Source: Neurospora crassa OR74A
Taxonomy: Eukaryota; Ascomycota; Sordariomycetes; Sordariales; Sordariaceae
Direction of reading: 5' to 3'
Assembly: GCF_000182925.2 (NCBI RefSeq)
Contig: NC_026503.1
Location: 4,402,001-4,466,000 of the forward strand
Length of the DNA stretch: 64,000 nucleotides
Part shown: positions 23,072 through 34,087 of the stretch, one piece after another
Layout of the letters: each line of letters begins with the position of its first letter
Numbering within the stretch: position 1 is the first letter of the stretch
Translations under genes and position numbers: made by a program
The notes under the pieces: generated by a model
What the model saw: only the letters and a program-made list of their open reading frames with translations
Databases searched by the model: none
Told to the model about the DNA's origin: nothing

Positions 23072-25797
23072 TTACAAATGAGCAGGCATGGCGTCAGATC
23101 GATCGAACGCCTTGTTGCAGCTTGGGCATTTTCGCATCCGGTTCGCCAGTCGGTTATCGACACACTCGTTGCAGAATACATGCCCGCATCCCTTGAGTAT
23201 CGTGTTCTTGAAGTTGCTCCTGCATACGGAACAAAGGACCAAGTTCTATAGAAGTAGCAGGTTAGTCTATAATCCCAGATCCAAACTCTCTCCAAATCCC
23301 CACTTACCCTCAGCATTTCCTCCTCCTCAGTCGAGTTGGACTGGCACTTTGTCTTCCACTTGTCGCGTTCCGAGCTAACTTTGTCGAGGCGCACCTTGAG
23401 CTTCTCCGCCTCTTGCTCCTTGTCTATCGCCTTCTCCTTCAGTTCCCTGCCTGCCGTGTCCTTGGATTTCACAAGATTTTGCAGGTTTTCAATCTGCGAC
23501 TTTACCGAATCTGCCCGCCGAGTGGCCTCGGAACTCAAGGATTCCAGCTTCTTGCTCTCCGTCACAATAGTTATGTTGGACTGCTTCAGATCCGCAATCT
23601 GCTTCTCCAAAGTGGTGATGAGTGCTCGGTGCTGTGTCTCGACATCCTTAAGCTGAGAAATGATCTCGGAGCTCTTGCTGTTCTGTCCGCGCAATGTCCG
23701 TATCTCGGCTATCCGAATGTCCATGTCTTTGCGCGCCGCAAAGTACTTCTGGTCTGCTTTGCTCTTTTCCGCTGTGAGAATAGCAACCCGCTCCTCCAGA
23801 GCAGTGAAATCCATCACCTTCTTATGGGCGATACCCATAGCCTTCCTATATGACTTCTCGAGTGCTGGAAGCTCCTTGTTGATCGCCTCGTAATCCCGCT
23901 CCAACTTGGCAAACTTCTCACGGAGCTCTTCAGCCGAGAGAGTGCTTAAATCATCCGTCGGGGCGGCCTTGGCTACATCTTCCGTTGGTCTTAACCTCTC
24001 AAGTTCGGATTCTAGTTGGGTTACGCGATCTGTCATGGCCTCAACAAGCTCATTCAGGTGAGCGGATGCTGTCTTTTCCTGTTCCTGGCTTGCCTTGCGC
24101 ATTGCAAGTTCAGCAAGAAGTTCATCCCTTGCGGAGCGGATCCTAGTGAGATCCTGGTCCTTTTGTTGTATCTGGTCCTCCAGGTCTGACGTGAGAGCCT
24201 GGGCTTCTTGTTCCAGGGTGGCACGGTACGATGTTCGTTCGGCCCGCAGCTTCTCGGCGTCTTCCCGGAACTGCTTGTTGACGGCCTCCAGGTTGTTGAT
24301 GCGCTTGATGAGATCCTCGTTTTGAGCCTTGAACTGCTTGAATACGTCGGTCCGGGCATAATCTTCCTCGGAAATGCCCTCCTTCTTGATCTTGAAACTG
24401 GCATTTTCTTCTTGCAAGGTCTTGATTTCGGCAAGAAGAGATTCAATCTGTTCTTTTTGCTTGTTGGCCACGGCAATGGCTTCCTTGTATTTGGTCTTGT
24501 ACTCGGCGCCGTCGCCGTTTTCCGCAATTGAACTTGTGCCATTTTCGTCATTTGTGGTTTGTCGCGTTGTCGAGTTGGCCAGTGCCTGCTGTTCCAATTT
24601 TTGGACTTGGGCACTTCTAACCCTATCGAGCTTCCGTTCCGCCTTGATCACTTTGAGCGTCGCGGTATCATATTGTTCGGAGAGCGTCGCATTTTCGGCC
24701 TGGAGTCTGTCGATTTTCACTGCTAGTTCCTTTTGATTTGCCAGCAAAGACTTCACCTGTGCTTCCAATTGCGCCACATCGGGCTTGACCTCGCCCCGGG
24801 AACTGGCGAGCTTGTTGAGTAGCGACTCGACCTTGAGAATGACGGGTTTCTTGATGTCGTCCAAATGTTGGCGGAATTCCTTGCTGTCCTTAAAGGCGAG
24901 GCTCGATACCCAATTGGAGTCTACGGGCTTGAGGGCTATGGATTTGAGGGACCCTTCGACAATCAACTCTAGCTCTTGAGTCAACTGGGGGGTTGTCAGC
25001 GCGCTTTGTCGTGTGGAGATATGAGTGGGGCCGAGACATACCTGCGATAGCCAGTACTTGATAACCCGCAAATGATCATCGTGAAAAGCCGCGCTTTTCT
25101 CGGCTTCTTGTAGACGGTGTTCTAGGTCGACCTTTGACCGCTTGTACTCGAGCATCTGCCGGTAAATGGCACCTTTTTGATATTCCTGCGCATTGTAACC
25201 AGTCAGCCAAGCCGTCGCCTCCAAGCCCGTGAAAGGAGATTCATGTACACCGTGGGCGAGTCAAGGAGCGTGGTATTTGGGAGTAGGCAGGGTCAAGGCA
25301 TTGCATGATGAAGAGGGAATCCTGGGAGCCGGGCGTGCTGTTGCCAGCAAGCCGCGCATTAGCAAGGGTCGAGGAGAGTACCCCAACAAAAACATCGCGG
25401 TGAGGGTCATCAGGAGGTTGGCCGACACGTAAGATGCTATCTAAAGCGGACGCGACTGCGGTGGATGGCAAGCGGCGTCGAGGGGCTGAGAGGATAGGAC
25501 ACGCCGGACGGCGTGGAGGATGTGAGGGGCTAGGCTTGGATGTGGTGATACGGGGAAGGGCGAGAAAGGAGGGGGTGGGTGGGTATGAAGCGGTAGCCGA
25601 CAATTTGTGGAACTTACCTCAATCCAAGCCTCTTCCCTTGAATCGTTGGAGTCGTCCTTGGACTTGCTGGTGCCGTTGACAGCCTGTCGCTTGCTAGGAG
25701 GGGCAACGTCGTCCGCGTTGGCGGCGGGTCTCTTCCTGTCCTCCATCTTGACGGTGGTAGGACGAGGCACAGCGGAGGGAGAGGTGGCAACCGGCAT
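23072..25797 (-). CDS. bre-1: E3 ubiquitin-protein ligase BRE1
   Basis: Minus-strand exons 25618-25797, 25042-25185, 23308-24984 and 23072-23245, giving 724 residues. All joins are phase 0. The protein is almost entirely coiled coil (about residues 60-665) and ends in a C3HC4 RING: Cys672, Cys675, Cys687, His689, Cys692, Cys695, Cys707 and Cys710, within LVLCSVC...[14 protein letters not shown]...KCPSC. BRE1 pairs with the E2 Rad6 to monoubiquitinate histone H2B, upstream of H3K4 and H3K79 methylation. The intron before the RING (62 nt) and the first one (432 nt) have GTAAGT donors. The 57-nt second intron (GTATGT donor) is in frame and open. A second Met at residue 18 ([10 protein letters not shown], base 25746) is an alternative start and would give 707 residues; family N-termini begin in this area, so both are possible. 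Confidence 0.97.
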
Positions 25798-25980
25798 GAG
25801 GTGAGGCGCTGGAGGGAGCGGACCGGGAACTCAGTTGTCGGCGCGGGCGGCGGAGGGCGAAAGCGCGAGCGAAGGACCAAGGCCAGAAACCAAGCAGCAG
25901 CAGGCAGAAGAAAAGAGGTTGAAAGGAAAAGCGCGGTCGGCAATGGAGAGCAAGAACGGAAGGCGAGAGCAGCCAGCCGG

Positions 25981-26011
<31 letters not shown>

Positions 26012-26019
26012 TGTGTGCG
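25981..26019. repeat. (GCGT)n alternating purine-pyrimidine repeat
   Basis: About nine tandem GCGT units, ending GTGTGTGCG, starting 184 bp upstream of the bre-1 ATG. Alternating purine-pyrimidine GC/GT sequence is the classic Z-DNA-forming type. Confidence 0.9.
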
Positions 26020-26171
26020 ATGAAAGACGTGGTGGTCTCTGTAATGGTTGACCTCTCTTACCGCCACTGCATACGGGGTGTGGATGACTCGTTCTCCGTC
26101 GTCGATGAGGGCGTCAACGGATGCGGAGGGGCGTGTCGGCGACGACGATGTGATGGGTTTGTGGGTGAGCT

Positions 26172-26190
26172 GGGTGGGTGGGTGGGTGGG
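26172..26190 (+). repeat. G-quadruplex motif, (GGGT)n
   Basis: Five consecutive GGG runs each separated by a single T on the plus strand. Single-base loops give the most stable parallel G-quadruplexes known. It lies about 375 bp upstream of the bre-1 ATG. A C-run cluster of the opposite sense occurs at about 26948-26966. Confidence 0.75.
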
Positions 26191-27290
26191 TGGTGAAGTT
26201 GGACGGACAGACCCGGTGCGCAGACTTGGTGGAAAAAAGACAGTCACGGCTCGCTGCCAAAAAGGAGCGTGCGGGTTCCAGTCTTGAACAAAGTGTCGGA
26301 GGATGGAAAGTGTGGAAAGGACGGAGCAGCACCTGAGGCAGGTCGAAGAACGTGACTGGAGAGCCGAGCCGGACGGGCTCCAGTTTGACCCAGCCTAGAT
26401 AGGTACTTAGAGTAGAGAACTTAAGTTGAGAGGGACCAGCGCAGCAAGCCGCAACGGACAGGCCGCCGAGGTGTCGAGGTTAGGTAAGTAGGGTAATTGA
26501 ATACAATGGGTCGATGAATTACTGTTCTCTGGTTAGTCCCGCGTCTTCCATCTGTTTGTCTGTGACGAGGAAGGGCGGGAGCAATGGCCTGGAGGAGGAA
26601 TCAAGTCTGTCAGTCTGCAACTGCAACCTTTCCACATTCTCAACACCTTCGTTCCTTCGCTCATCGGCCGCTGCTGGACACAAAAAGTGGGTCTTTGAAC
26701 GGGAGCGCAAAGCTGGAGATGGACTGGCGGCGAACCCGCCCGCCAGACCGACAGAATCCACTCTCTCGCCCTTTGGATGCGTCACGCTAAGCCTCTTTCA
26801 GCTTTTGGTTGGCCAGCGGTGCCTTTATCGCACTTTACACTACAAGTACTGCGTAGATTCCTCCCATGCCACTGGCCGATGTGAACTGGTACCAGACTAC
26901 CCGGAGCCAGTGGCCCAGTGCACCACCACCACCGGCCGGGACTGGACCACCCACCCACCCCGCCCATCTTTTTTCCCATCACCACTTTATCAGTCAACAA
27001 TCAATTAGGCGGGTAACCTCTCGCGCGTCTGTCTTTCAGTCGCTATGTGCAGCAATTGACTCCCTTGGCCGCGCGCTATCCTCGATCTTCAAACCTCACG
27101 GTTTTCTGGACACACACCAAACCAATTCGATACCCGCCAGAACAAAGTCGCATCGCTTGAGGCTCATCATAACCCTACCATACATAGTCTTTGTTTATCG
27201 TCGGCAGCCTTGTGTGGGCCATGCTCACCAAAACATCGACGCCTCCCCTTCTCTGTAGTTGATTCCCGGTAGTCGCCGACTATTCTCCAG

Positions 27291-29579
27291 ATGCTCAAGA
27301 AACCGGGCTTCGGCCCCAAGGTCAAACCCAAGGTGGTTGCTCGTCGCAACGCGCCTCCTTCAGCAAAATCCACCGATTCAACTCCCGCCCCGACCGAGTC
27401 GACAACCTCACAACCTACCACAGCTGCCGCCACTCCCACAGCCGAGTCCGGTCCCTCGACCCGTCAGGTGTCGCCGGCTTCAGCTTCAGCTCAGCCTACA
27501 CCCCCTGCAACTCTCGCAAGCGATACGGTCCCCGAGAAGGAGTCTTCGAGTGTTGCCAAACCGGTTTCCAGAGATGCCGCTCCAACGGACAAGCAAGCAC
27601 AACCTGCCACGATCTCAGCTACAGCTTCTGTTCTAGCTCCGGCGCCAACTCCAGCCCCTACCGCAACGGCGAGTACCCCCGTGGAAAAGCCAGTAGAGAA
27701 ACCAGTTGAGAAGCCAGCCGAGAAACCGACAAGCGAAAAGAGTTCGAATGCGACGACCGCGACCGAGAATCCGAAAGCAGCGGCACCAAGACAGACACCT
27801 TCCAAAGCCAGGGGTACACCGGCGGCGGTCATTACTCCGACCATCATCGAAATCACAAGGCCCAGAGGCAGAAGCTCCGTGGCGACATCAGAAATCATAG
27901 CACAATCTCCATCCAGAGCTACACGCCCGACACCTACTGCCGATCCTTCAAGTACCACGTCCTCGGCCACCCCCAGTGGAACCTCGTCTACAGAGGCAGC
28001 TTCAACGCGTTCCAGCACAGATACTACACAGCCGGTTACCCAGTCCGAGAGCTCTGCTGAGAGTCGAGCAGAGTCAAGTGCCGAGGCAACGGCTGCACCA
28101 ACCACCAAAACTACCAAGAAGGCGCCCGTACCAAGGGCACCACGGGCTCCTCGAAAGCGCAAGGCGGACGCAACAGTCGATGAAGAGGGCAACGATGAAG
28201 CCGTAGCCGAAGCCGAAGCGGCAGCACCACCTCCCAAGAAGCGAACGCGGACAACAAAGAAAACAGCGGCTGAGCCGAGTGCCGATGGAGAGGAAGCGGC
28301 TGAAGCTGAAGGTGAAGCCGCAGTACCAGCTCCCAGGAAGCGAGCTCCTCGAAAACGTAAGACGGATGCAGCAACCGGCGAAGGCGAAGCGGATAACGGT
28401 GAAGCCGAAGGTGTAGCAGCAGCAGCGGCTCCCAAGAAGCGCGCACGGACAAGGAAATCGGCAGCCGAGCCGAGCGTTGAGGGAGAAGACAGCCAGGAAG
28501 CAGCACCCAAGCCGAAGCGGGTGCGGAAGCCAAGAAAGCCCAGGACAGAGTCAAACAACATCGATCCAGCTCTGTTGGGCGACGAGGAGCAAAATGAAGA
28601 AGCTCAAGCCAACACCAAGAAGGGCAGGCAACAGCGCGAAGCTACCCCCGAAAATGCCGAGCAAGTGCAGATCGACCGCACCCAGCTAACCATGGCCGAG
28701 CTGGCCAAGGACCTGCACATCGGCAAGAAATTCAGTCTACACGATGAGCTCGCCGAGCGCGAGCGCGCCAAACGACAGAAATACTACGAAAAGCGCAAGA
28801 AGCAAAAGCGCGGCGAGACCGCTGACGGTGACGGCGACAATGCCGACGGCGGCGCCAGCGGCGAACAATCCGCCTCCGGCACCCCCGCTCCCGGCGGAAC
28901 CTCTGCTACCAACCCCGCTGCGTCCTCCCGGCCCGCCGCCGCCATCGACGAGCCCCCCCTAGTCGACTCGTCCGTCGGCGCCGTCGGCGAGCAGTATATC
29001 ATGATCGACGGCGAAATCCGCCTCAACGAGCGCTCGCTCCAAGTCGACCGCCACGCAGCCGTCGACCAAGCCAACTACGAAGTGCAAGAAGAAAACGACT
29101 TTACGCACTTAACCACATCAGCCACCTACCTCCGCCGCAACATGAAACCAGGCCAATGGTCCGACGAAGAAACCGACAAGTTTTACTCGGCTTTGACCAT
29201 GTTCGGCACCGATTTCGAAACCATTGCTCGCCTATTTAAGGACAAGACGCGCAAGCACATCAAGCTGAAATTCAACCGCGAGGAGCGCGCCGATCCGGAT
29301 CGCATCCAAAAGGCGCTGGTGGGCGAGAGAACGGTCATGATTGACATTGAGCAGTACCAGCGCGACACAGGGCAAGAGTTTGAGACGGCCGAGAAGATTT
29401 ATGAGGAGCAAAGAAAGGCCGAGGAGGAGTTTGAGGCGCGGCAAAAGGCGATTGAGGATGCCAAAGCCGAAGAGGAGCGGAAGAAGGCCGAGTTGCTGTT
29501 TGGGAAGGATGGACAGGGTGGGGTGGCGGGGGGCAAGAAGAGGAGGGGGAAGAAGGCGAGGCCGGAACCGACTTGGTAG
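27291..29579 (+). CDS. bdp1: TFIIIB subunit Bdp1 (B'')
   Basis: A single uninterrupted exon of 762 codons. The N-terminus (MLKKPGFGPKVKPKVVARRN) matches the Bdp1 start motif that anchors the protein to Pol III promoters. Residues 20-430 are low-complexity Ala/Pro/Thr/Glu/Lys. The extended SANT/Myb domain lies at about 612-675 (KPGQWSDEETDKFYSALTMFGTDFETIARLF followed by KHIKLKFNREE), the diagnostic feature of the family; an Arg/Glu/Lys-rich helix and basic tail (KKRRGKKARPEPTW) follow. Bdp1 joins Brf1 and TBP in TFIIIB, which recruits RNA polymerase III to tRNA and 5S genes. Residues 280-430 contain two copies of a ~62-residue KRK/acidic/KKR-RT module. Gene is divergent from bre-1. Confidence 0.95.
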   Translation: MLKKPGFGPKVKPKVVARRNAPPSAKSTDSTPAPTESTTSQPTTAAATPTAESGPSTRQVSPASASAQPTPPATLASDTVPEKESSSVAKPVSRDAAPTDKQAQPATISATASVLAPAPTPAPTATASTPVEKPVEKPVEKPAEKPTSEKSSNATTATENPKAAAPRQTPSKARGTPAAVITPTIIEITRPRGRSSVATSEIIAQSPSRATRPTPTADPSSTTSSATPSGTSSTEAASTRSSTDTTQPVTQSESSAESRAESSAEATAAPTTKTTKKAPVPRAPRAPRKRKADATVDEEGNDEAVAEAEAAAPPPKKRTRTTKKTAAEPSADGEEAAEAEGEAAVPAPRKRAPRKRKTDAATGEGEADNGEAEGVAAAAAPKKRARTRKSAAEPSVEGEDSQEAAPKPKRVRKPRKPRTESNNIDPALLGDEEQNEEAQANTKKGRQQREATPENAEQVQIDRTQLTMAELAKDLHIGKKFSLHDELAERERAKRQKYYEKRKKQKRGETADGDGDNADGGASGEQSASGTPAPGGTSATNPAASSRPAAAIDEPPLVDSSVGAVGEQYIMIDGEIRLNERSLQVDRHAAVDQANYEVQEENDFTHLTTSATYLRRNMKPGQWSDEETDKFYSALTMFGTDFETIARLFKDKTRKHIKLKFNREERADPDRIQKALVGERTVMIDIEQYQRDTGQEFETAEKIYEEQRKAEEEFEARQKAIEDAKAEEERKKAELLFGKDGQGGVAGGKKRRGKKARPEPTW

Positions 29580-30472
29580 ACGGATGGATTGAGTTGATGA
29601 GGTGAGGTGTTGTGAAAGATTAGAGATGAGTTCGTGCAAGTCTGGTGTTACAAGGGAATAAGGGGGAGGATATAGGTGTCTATCGAAGGAAGAGACTTGA
29701 TTGCTGTTTCACACTGGCATCGATAGTTACTGATTTCATATGGTTGCGGACTAGGAGAGAGAGACGGACAGGAACAAATGACAAAGTCACGGGATAGGTG
29801 TGGCACGGAAACAGATAAAGGCTTTTACCATCAGGGATCAAATAGGTTTTATATACCCATCAACCGGAGGGGCACTTAGTTAGGTATGGAAATAGGGAAG
29901 GGAAAAACAAATGGAGACACACAAAAAAAAAGGGTTCTTGATCATACTACTTGTATGCGGACGGTTTCATGGTCTCGGATCTTATCTTCGTTTTCATTGC
30001 TGGTTATGGTTCGTGATGGGAATGCTTCGTTCACTCTTCAAGGGACAGGACTATAGAGTACATAAAGAATAGAGTGATTCGTAAGCTGTGAAAACACCAC
30101 ACCTCTGTAGTTATCCTTGATCTAGATCTCCGCGAAGCATTTTTTTCAGTGTCATCACCCCATTCACTCTTGATGCTTCCTTACTAAAACTCGTCGAAAC
30201 CTGTCGCGCAGTGGATAGATCAGACACACAAAGCCCACCCGTATATTGCATGTGAACGTTGATCAGCAGTGTTGAGCATTTTGAGCTCCCTAAGGTATAA
30301 TGTCATCATAAAGTCTCCAATGCATCCTAAGCAAGCCCAAACCATCCAGCCGTCGCCCACATTTCAAATGCAAAGGCAGCTGCTAACGAAAATCCACCCT
30401 GCCAACGACTTTTAACGCCCAGTTACGAAAAACCCAAAAATATCTCATTCCAGCCTACAGTCTCACCCCTAT
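29580..30472. other. Convergent 3' intergenic region (bdp1 / rad23)
   Basis: Facing 3' ends of bdp1 (plus) and rad23 (minus). No open frame or RNA gene was recognised. Confidence 0.5.
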
Positions 30473-32220
30473 TTATTGTTGGGGCATGTCGTCATCTTCC
30501 TCCGGTCCTTGATCGAAAAGGAAGTTGGCGGCAAGCTCCTCGTCCTTGTCGCAAGCGAAGTAGGCCTGGATGGCCTGGTCCTGGGGAAAGCCCAGGCGGG
30601 TGAGACGCTCAATGGCATCGCGTTCCTCTTCTGTGACAGCAATACCGACAGAGCCACCCTCACCACCCTCGCCAAGGAGGTTCAGGAACTGATCCGAGTT
30701 CTGGGCGATCATCTGGGCAAGCTGAGGGTTGCCGGCACCGAGCTGTTGCAAGATAGGCTCCAGCATCTGGGGCTGCTCCTGTACAAGCTGACGCATTTGC
30801 TGGAATTGCGCGTTGTTGCGGAGGAAGTCGAGGTTACCAAGACCAGCGGCCTCGGCACCAGCACCCTCCGCACCACGAGCACCACGTCCGCCAGCGCTGT
30901 TGCCGAGCTGAGCGGCAAGGTCGAAAAGGTTGACTTGATCGTCATCATCACCACCGGCAGCAGCGGGGGAAGCCGCCTGAGCGGCAGCAGCAGGGGCAGC
31001 AGCCGGAGCGGCAGAAGGCTGGCGAGAGGCAGTTTGTTGCTGGAGGTTGGCGGGAATACCCTAAAGCTGTGTCAGTAAACCAGACATAGATCGGAAAGTG
31101 GAATGAGTTGTGAAACGTACGTTCAAGAGATACTCCACAGCGCGCTCGGGGTTGAAAAAGGCGGCACGCATAGCAGCGTCAATCTGCGAACGCTCGAAAC
31201 CCATAGCCTCCATGTTGGCAATGGCCTCGGCGCGCTGCTCGCCCATGGCAAGGGCGTTGGCATCGCGAGCACCGGCAGCTGGGGCCGCCTCAGGAGCCGC
31301 AGCGGTTCTAGCGGGCGTCGGCGTCGAAGGGGCAGCGGCAGCAGCGCTGGAGGCCGCGGGAGCGGCAGGGGGAGCAGGTGTTGAGGCCGGGGCGGCGGCA
31401 GCGGGGGTAGCGGGGGCAGCGGCAGACGACGACGACTCGGCTGGCTTGGGGGCAGTGGTCTTGGGCTGCGCAAAGTGTCAGCTTCATCTTTGTACAAGGA
31501 CGTGAGTAATAACGGGGGAAATAGTACCTTGTTCACGACGCAGACAACGAAGCCCTTCTCCTCGATCTTGTACGACTCGACGGTCTCCTCATCCTTCAAG
31601 ATCTTACCTGTTGGGGTAAAGTCAGTATTCGGGAGCGGTATCCATCGTTTGAGAAGCAAGCGATGCTTACCGGAGTAGATAAGCTTCTGCAGCTCGGGAG
31701 CCCAGCCCCTCTCCTCGGAGATCTTCTGCTTGACCTTGGAAATCTGCAACCGGTTAGCTTCTAGCTCGCCAGCATCATGCACGTCTCCCGAAGCGACATG
31801 GGAGGCTCGCGACGCCGACAGAGCATTCGATTGTCGAGGGCTGTCACGGCGTGTTGGATGTCTCCATGACGTCGGCCTGAGGTAAAGGGTGTAAGGAAAT
31901 GGGAGGCGACGAAGGGTAACCAACAGTCTCGGTAGGCTCGATCTCGAGCGTAAACTTTTGTTGTTTGAGGTCCTAGATGAACGAACAGTCATTGTTAGTA
32001 TTTGACTATATAGACTTTGAGAGCTTATGGACAGAGGGAGCGAGCTCTGATCCAACCAGGCAGACAGGATTCAAAGAAGACGCTGGGTTGTTTCCGAATT
32101 TGCTGAGAAGCCATCGCGGTACGTCTGGCTCGTTGTCTGCCTGGCTGGCTGGCTGGCTGGCTACGTCAAACACTCGACATGGGCAAGCTTATGGGCACGT
32201 ACCTTGAAAGTAACCTTCAT
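30473..32220 (-). CDS. rad23: UV excision repair protein RAD23
   Basis: Minus-strand exons 32203-32220, 31925-31972, 31671-31743, 31528-31607, 31121-31465 and 30473-31060, giving 383 residues. Domains in order: ubiquitin-like domain (1-73: MKVTFKDLKQQKFTLEIEPTET, then KLIYSGKILKDEETV), Ala/Pro linker, UBA1 (147-188: IANMEAMGFERSQIDAAMRAAFFNPERAVEYLL), XPC-binding/STI1 domain (about 264-320: QMRQLVQEQPQMLEPILQQLGAGNPQL) and C-terminal UBA2 (about 331-375: IERLTRLGFPQDQAIQAYFACDKDEELAANFLF). The protein binds Rad4/XPC in nucleotide excision repair and shuttles ubiquitinated substrates to the proteasome. The first exon codes for only six residues. The donor after exon 2 reads GTTGGT, weaker than consensus; with its CAG acceptor it gives TETISKVKQKI, which keeps the ubiquitin fold. 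The other introns have GTACGT, GTAAGC or GTACTA donors. Confidence 0.97.
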
Positions 32221-34087
32221 GATGGGCAATCTGCGACGCAGCTAAACGGCTGCTACGTTGACACTGAGAGTCTGATGATGTAAGTAAAGTCTGTCCGGAC
32301 GGGCGAGCTTCGTTGGGTTCCGAGTCGCGATGGGAGACAGCAAGATTTGTTGCAGTCGGCGGAGTTGGGCGAGGACGAGGAAAAAAAGTGGAAGTGGTTA
32401 GTTGGTTGCTGTGGTAAGGTTGATGTGTGTGGGAAGGCTGCCGCAGAGATGGCGAGGTGGCATACAGGGGAGGAGATAGTTGTAATCGCTGTGGCAAGAA
32501 ATATGGAAGGTAGCAGGGAAGCTTGAACGTTTTACAGCGGCTTGTGATGACTGATGAGGCAGCTTTGAGGCGGAGAATTTGGGGTTTGTTCGCTTCACCT
32601 GAGTGCACTGAATGGAAGAGGGGCACAGCAGGCGGGTAGCCAGGTTCACGGTGTGCTACCTACGGCAGTGAATGGCTGGGGGGAAGCGGCAGGCAAAGTG
32701 CAGTGGACAGGCACAAGGCAGCGGCCATTGTTAGGCGGGGGGGGCTGCGCGGCATCTTGCCGCCTGGAGCTGGTGGAGAGGTCACAGTCGTCACGCTGCC
32801 ATCCCGTCCGTCTGTACACACAACACAGACTGATTGATCCCATGGATCCATTCACTTTCCAGGTTGTGTTGGCCTTGTTGCGTTGAAAAACATGAATTGG
32901 TTTTCTTTGTTAGTCTTGCTTTTGAATGTCACTGAACTGATAACCACATGCTTCCGTTGGCGATGGAAGTTGATGCAAAATCAAAGGGGAATGTTTGATG
33001 TCATGCTGTGAGCCAATCCAAAGGACCCATCTTCTTTCATCTCTTTTTATTCTATTTGAATTTTTTTTGCGATGAAGAAGATGAAGTCATCGCTGATTAT
33101 GGCAGTGTCACGGCAATACTAGGTAATAGATCTCCACTCATAAGCGCGTATAAAATGGGGCTGAAGAACACCTTCCATCTGTACCAATCATACGCATTGG
33201 TAGGCTCCCTTGGAAAGAGCACCAGATAAGATAAGGCCTCCGTCACGTTCGTGACCCGACGTGGATCGTGACATTGAATTGACTACGAGTAACCTTCCCT
33301 TCGGTTATCATCGCAAAAACGACGGAACGGTAGCATTGGGGTTACTTTTCAAGGCAGCAAACATGATTTGAGCCAGACATCGTTTTATTCTGGTTTCTCT
33401 CATCACCATTCCCAAGCTTCCAAGCTACCTACATCTCCATCGCAGTCATGGTCGGACGTCTAAGCATCATAGCTTAGATGGAAAATCACAGCTCAATGTC
33501 ACCGCGCATATTTCGTGGGCACGATCTTTTGTTCTGACTTCTTCGGTTCTCATCCGCTACATCTTTCAGTCGTCCGTCTCGCGCATAGCGCAGAGAAGCA
33601 TCTATCTGAATCCATCCATCATCTAGCCATCCTTCTATCCAACCATAGCCGAGCTTTTCTATACACAAATCCCACCTATCCAAGACCCATCTTTAGGTAT
33701 GGAACTCAAGTCCAACGCCTCGCAATCAAAGGTATCATATTCACGTCCTCAAAACAAAATCCTCCTCCCCTCCCCCAAGATATGAAAAATACAAAGGAAA
33801 GAAGAAGGAAAGTAGAAGAAGAAGGAGAAGAGGAAAAGGTGGTATCTCTCCCACAACAGCGACCTTTCTTACTCTCTGAGTGGAGATCGAGCCAAAGAGA
33901 ACGAGGAAGAAAAAAGAAATACAGGGGTAAAGAAGTGAAAGAAAGGTATCATGTCGTAACTTCGTCTCAGGCCATCCAACACAACCACACCTGAATCAAC
34001 CAGCCGCTCGATGCCCGTTATACACCCCATTCAAAACCAAATAAACAAAGGAAACTTTTTTTCTCTTTTTAAGCCGGCCATGTTTCG
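32221..34087. other. Intergenic region between rad23 and a membrane protein gene
   Basis: Rad23 promoter plus the 3' flank of the next minus-strand gene. (CTGG)n lies just inside rad23 intron 1 at about 32133-32160. A 159-codon plus-strand frame at 33515-33994 is Lys/Glu/Arg-rich from purine repeats and was not accepted as a gene. Nothing else was recognised. Confidence 0.5.

Larger units (their letters stand above)
25798..27290. promoter_or_regulatory. Divergent promoter region, bre-1 / bdp1
   Basis: A 1.5 kb spacer between two start codons. It contains an alternating (GCGT)n tract and several G-run/C-run clusters listed separately. No TATA box is obvious. Open frames in the region on both strands look like chance products of low-complexity sequence. 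Confidence 0.5.

Noticed and set aside
33515-33994. 159-codon plus-strand frame
   Set aside because: Lys/Glu/Arg-rich from purine tracts, no domain, and placed in the 3' flank of the four-TM gene.
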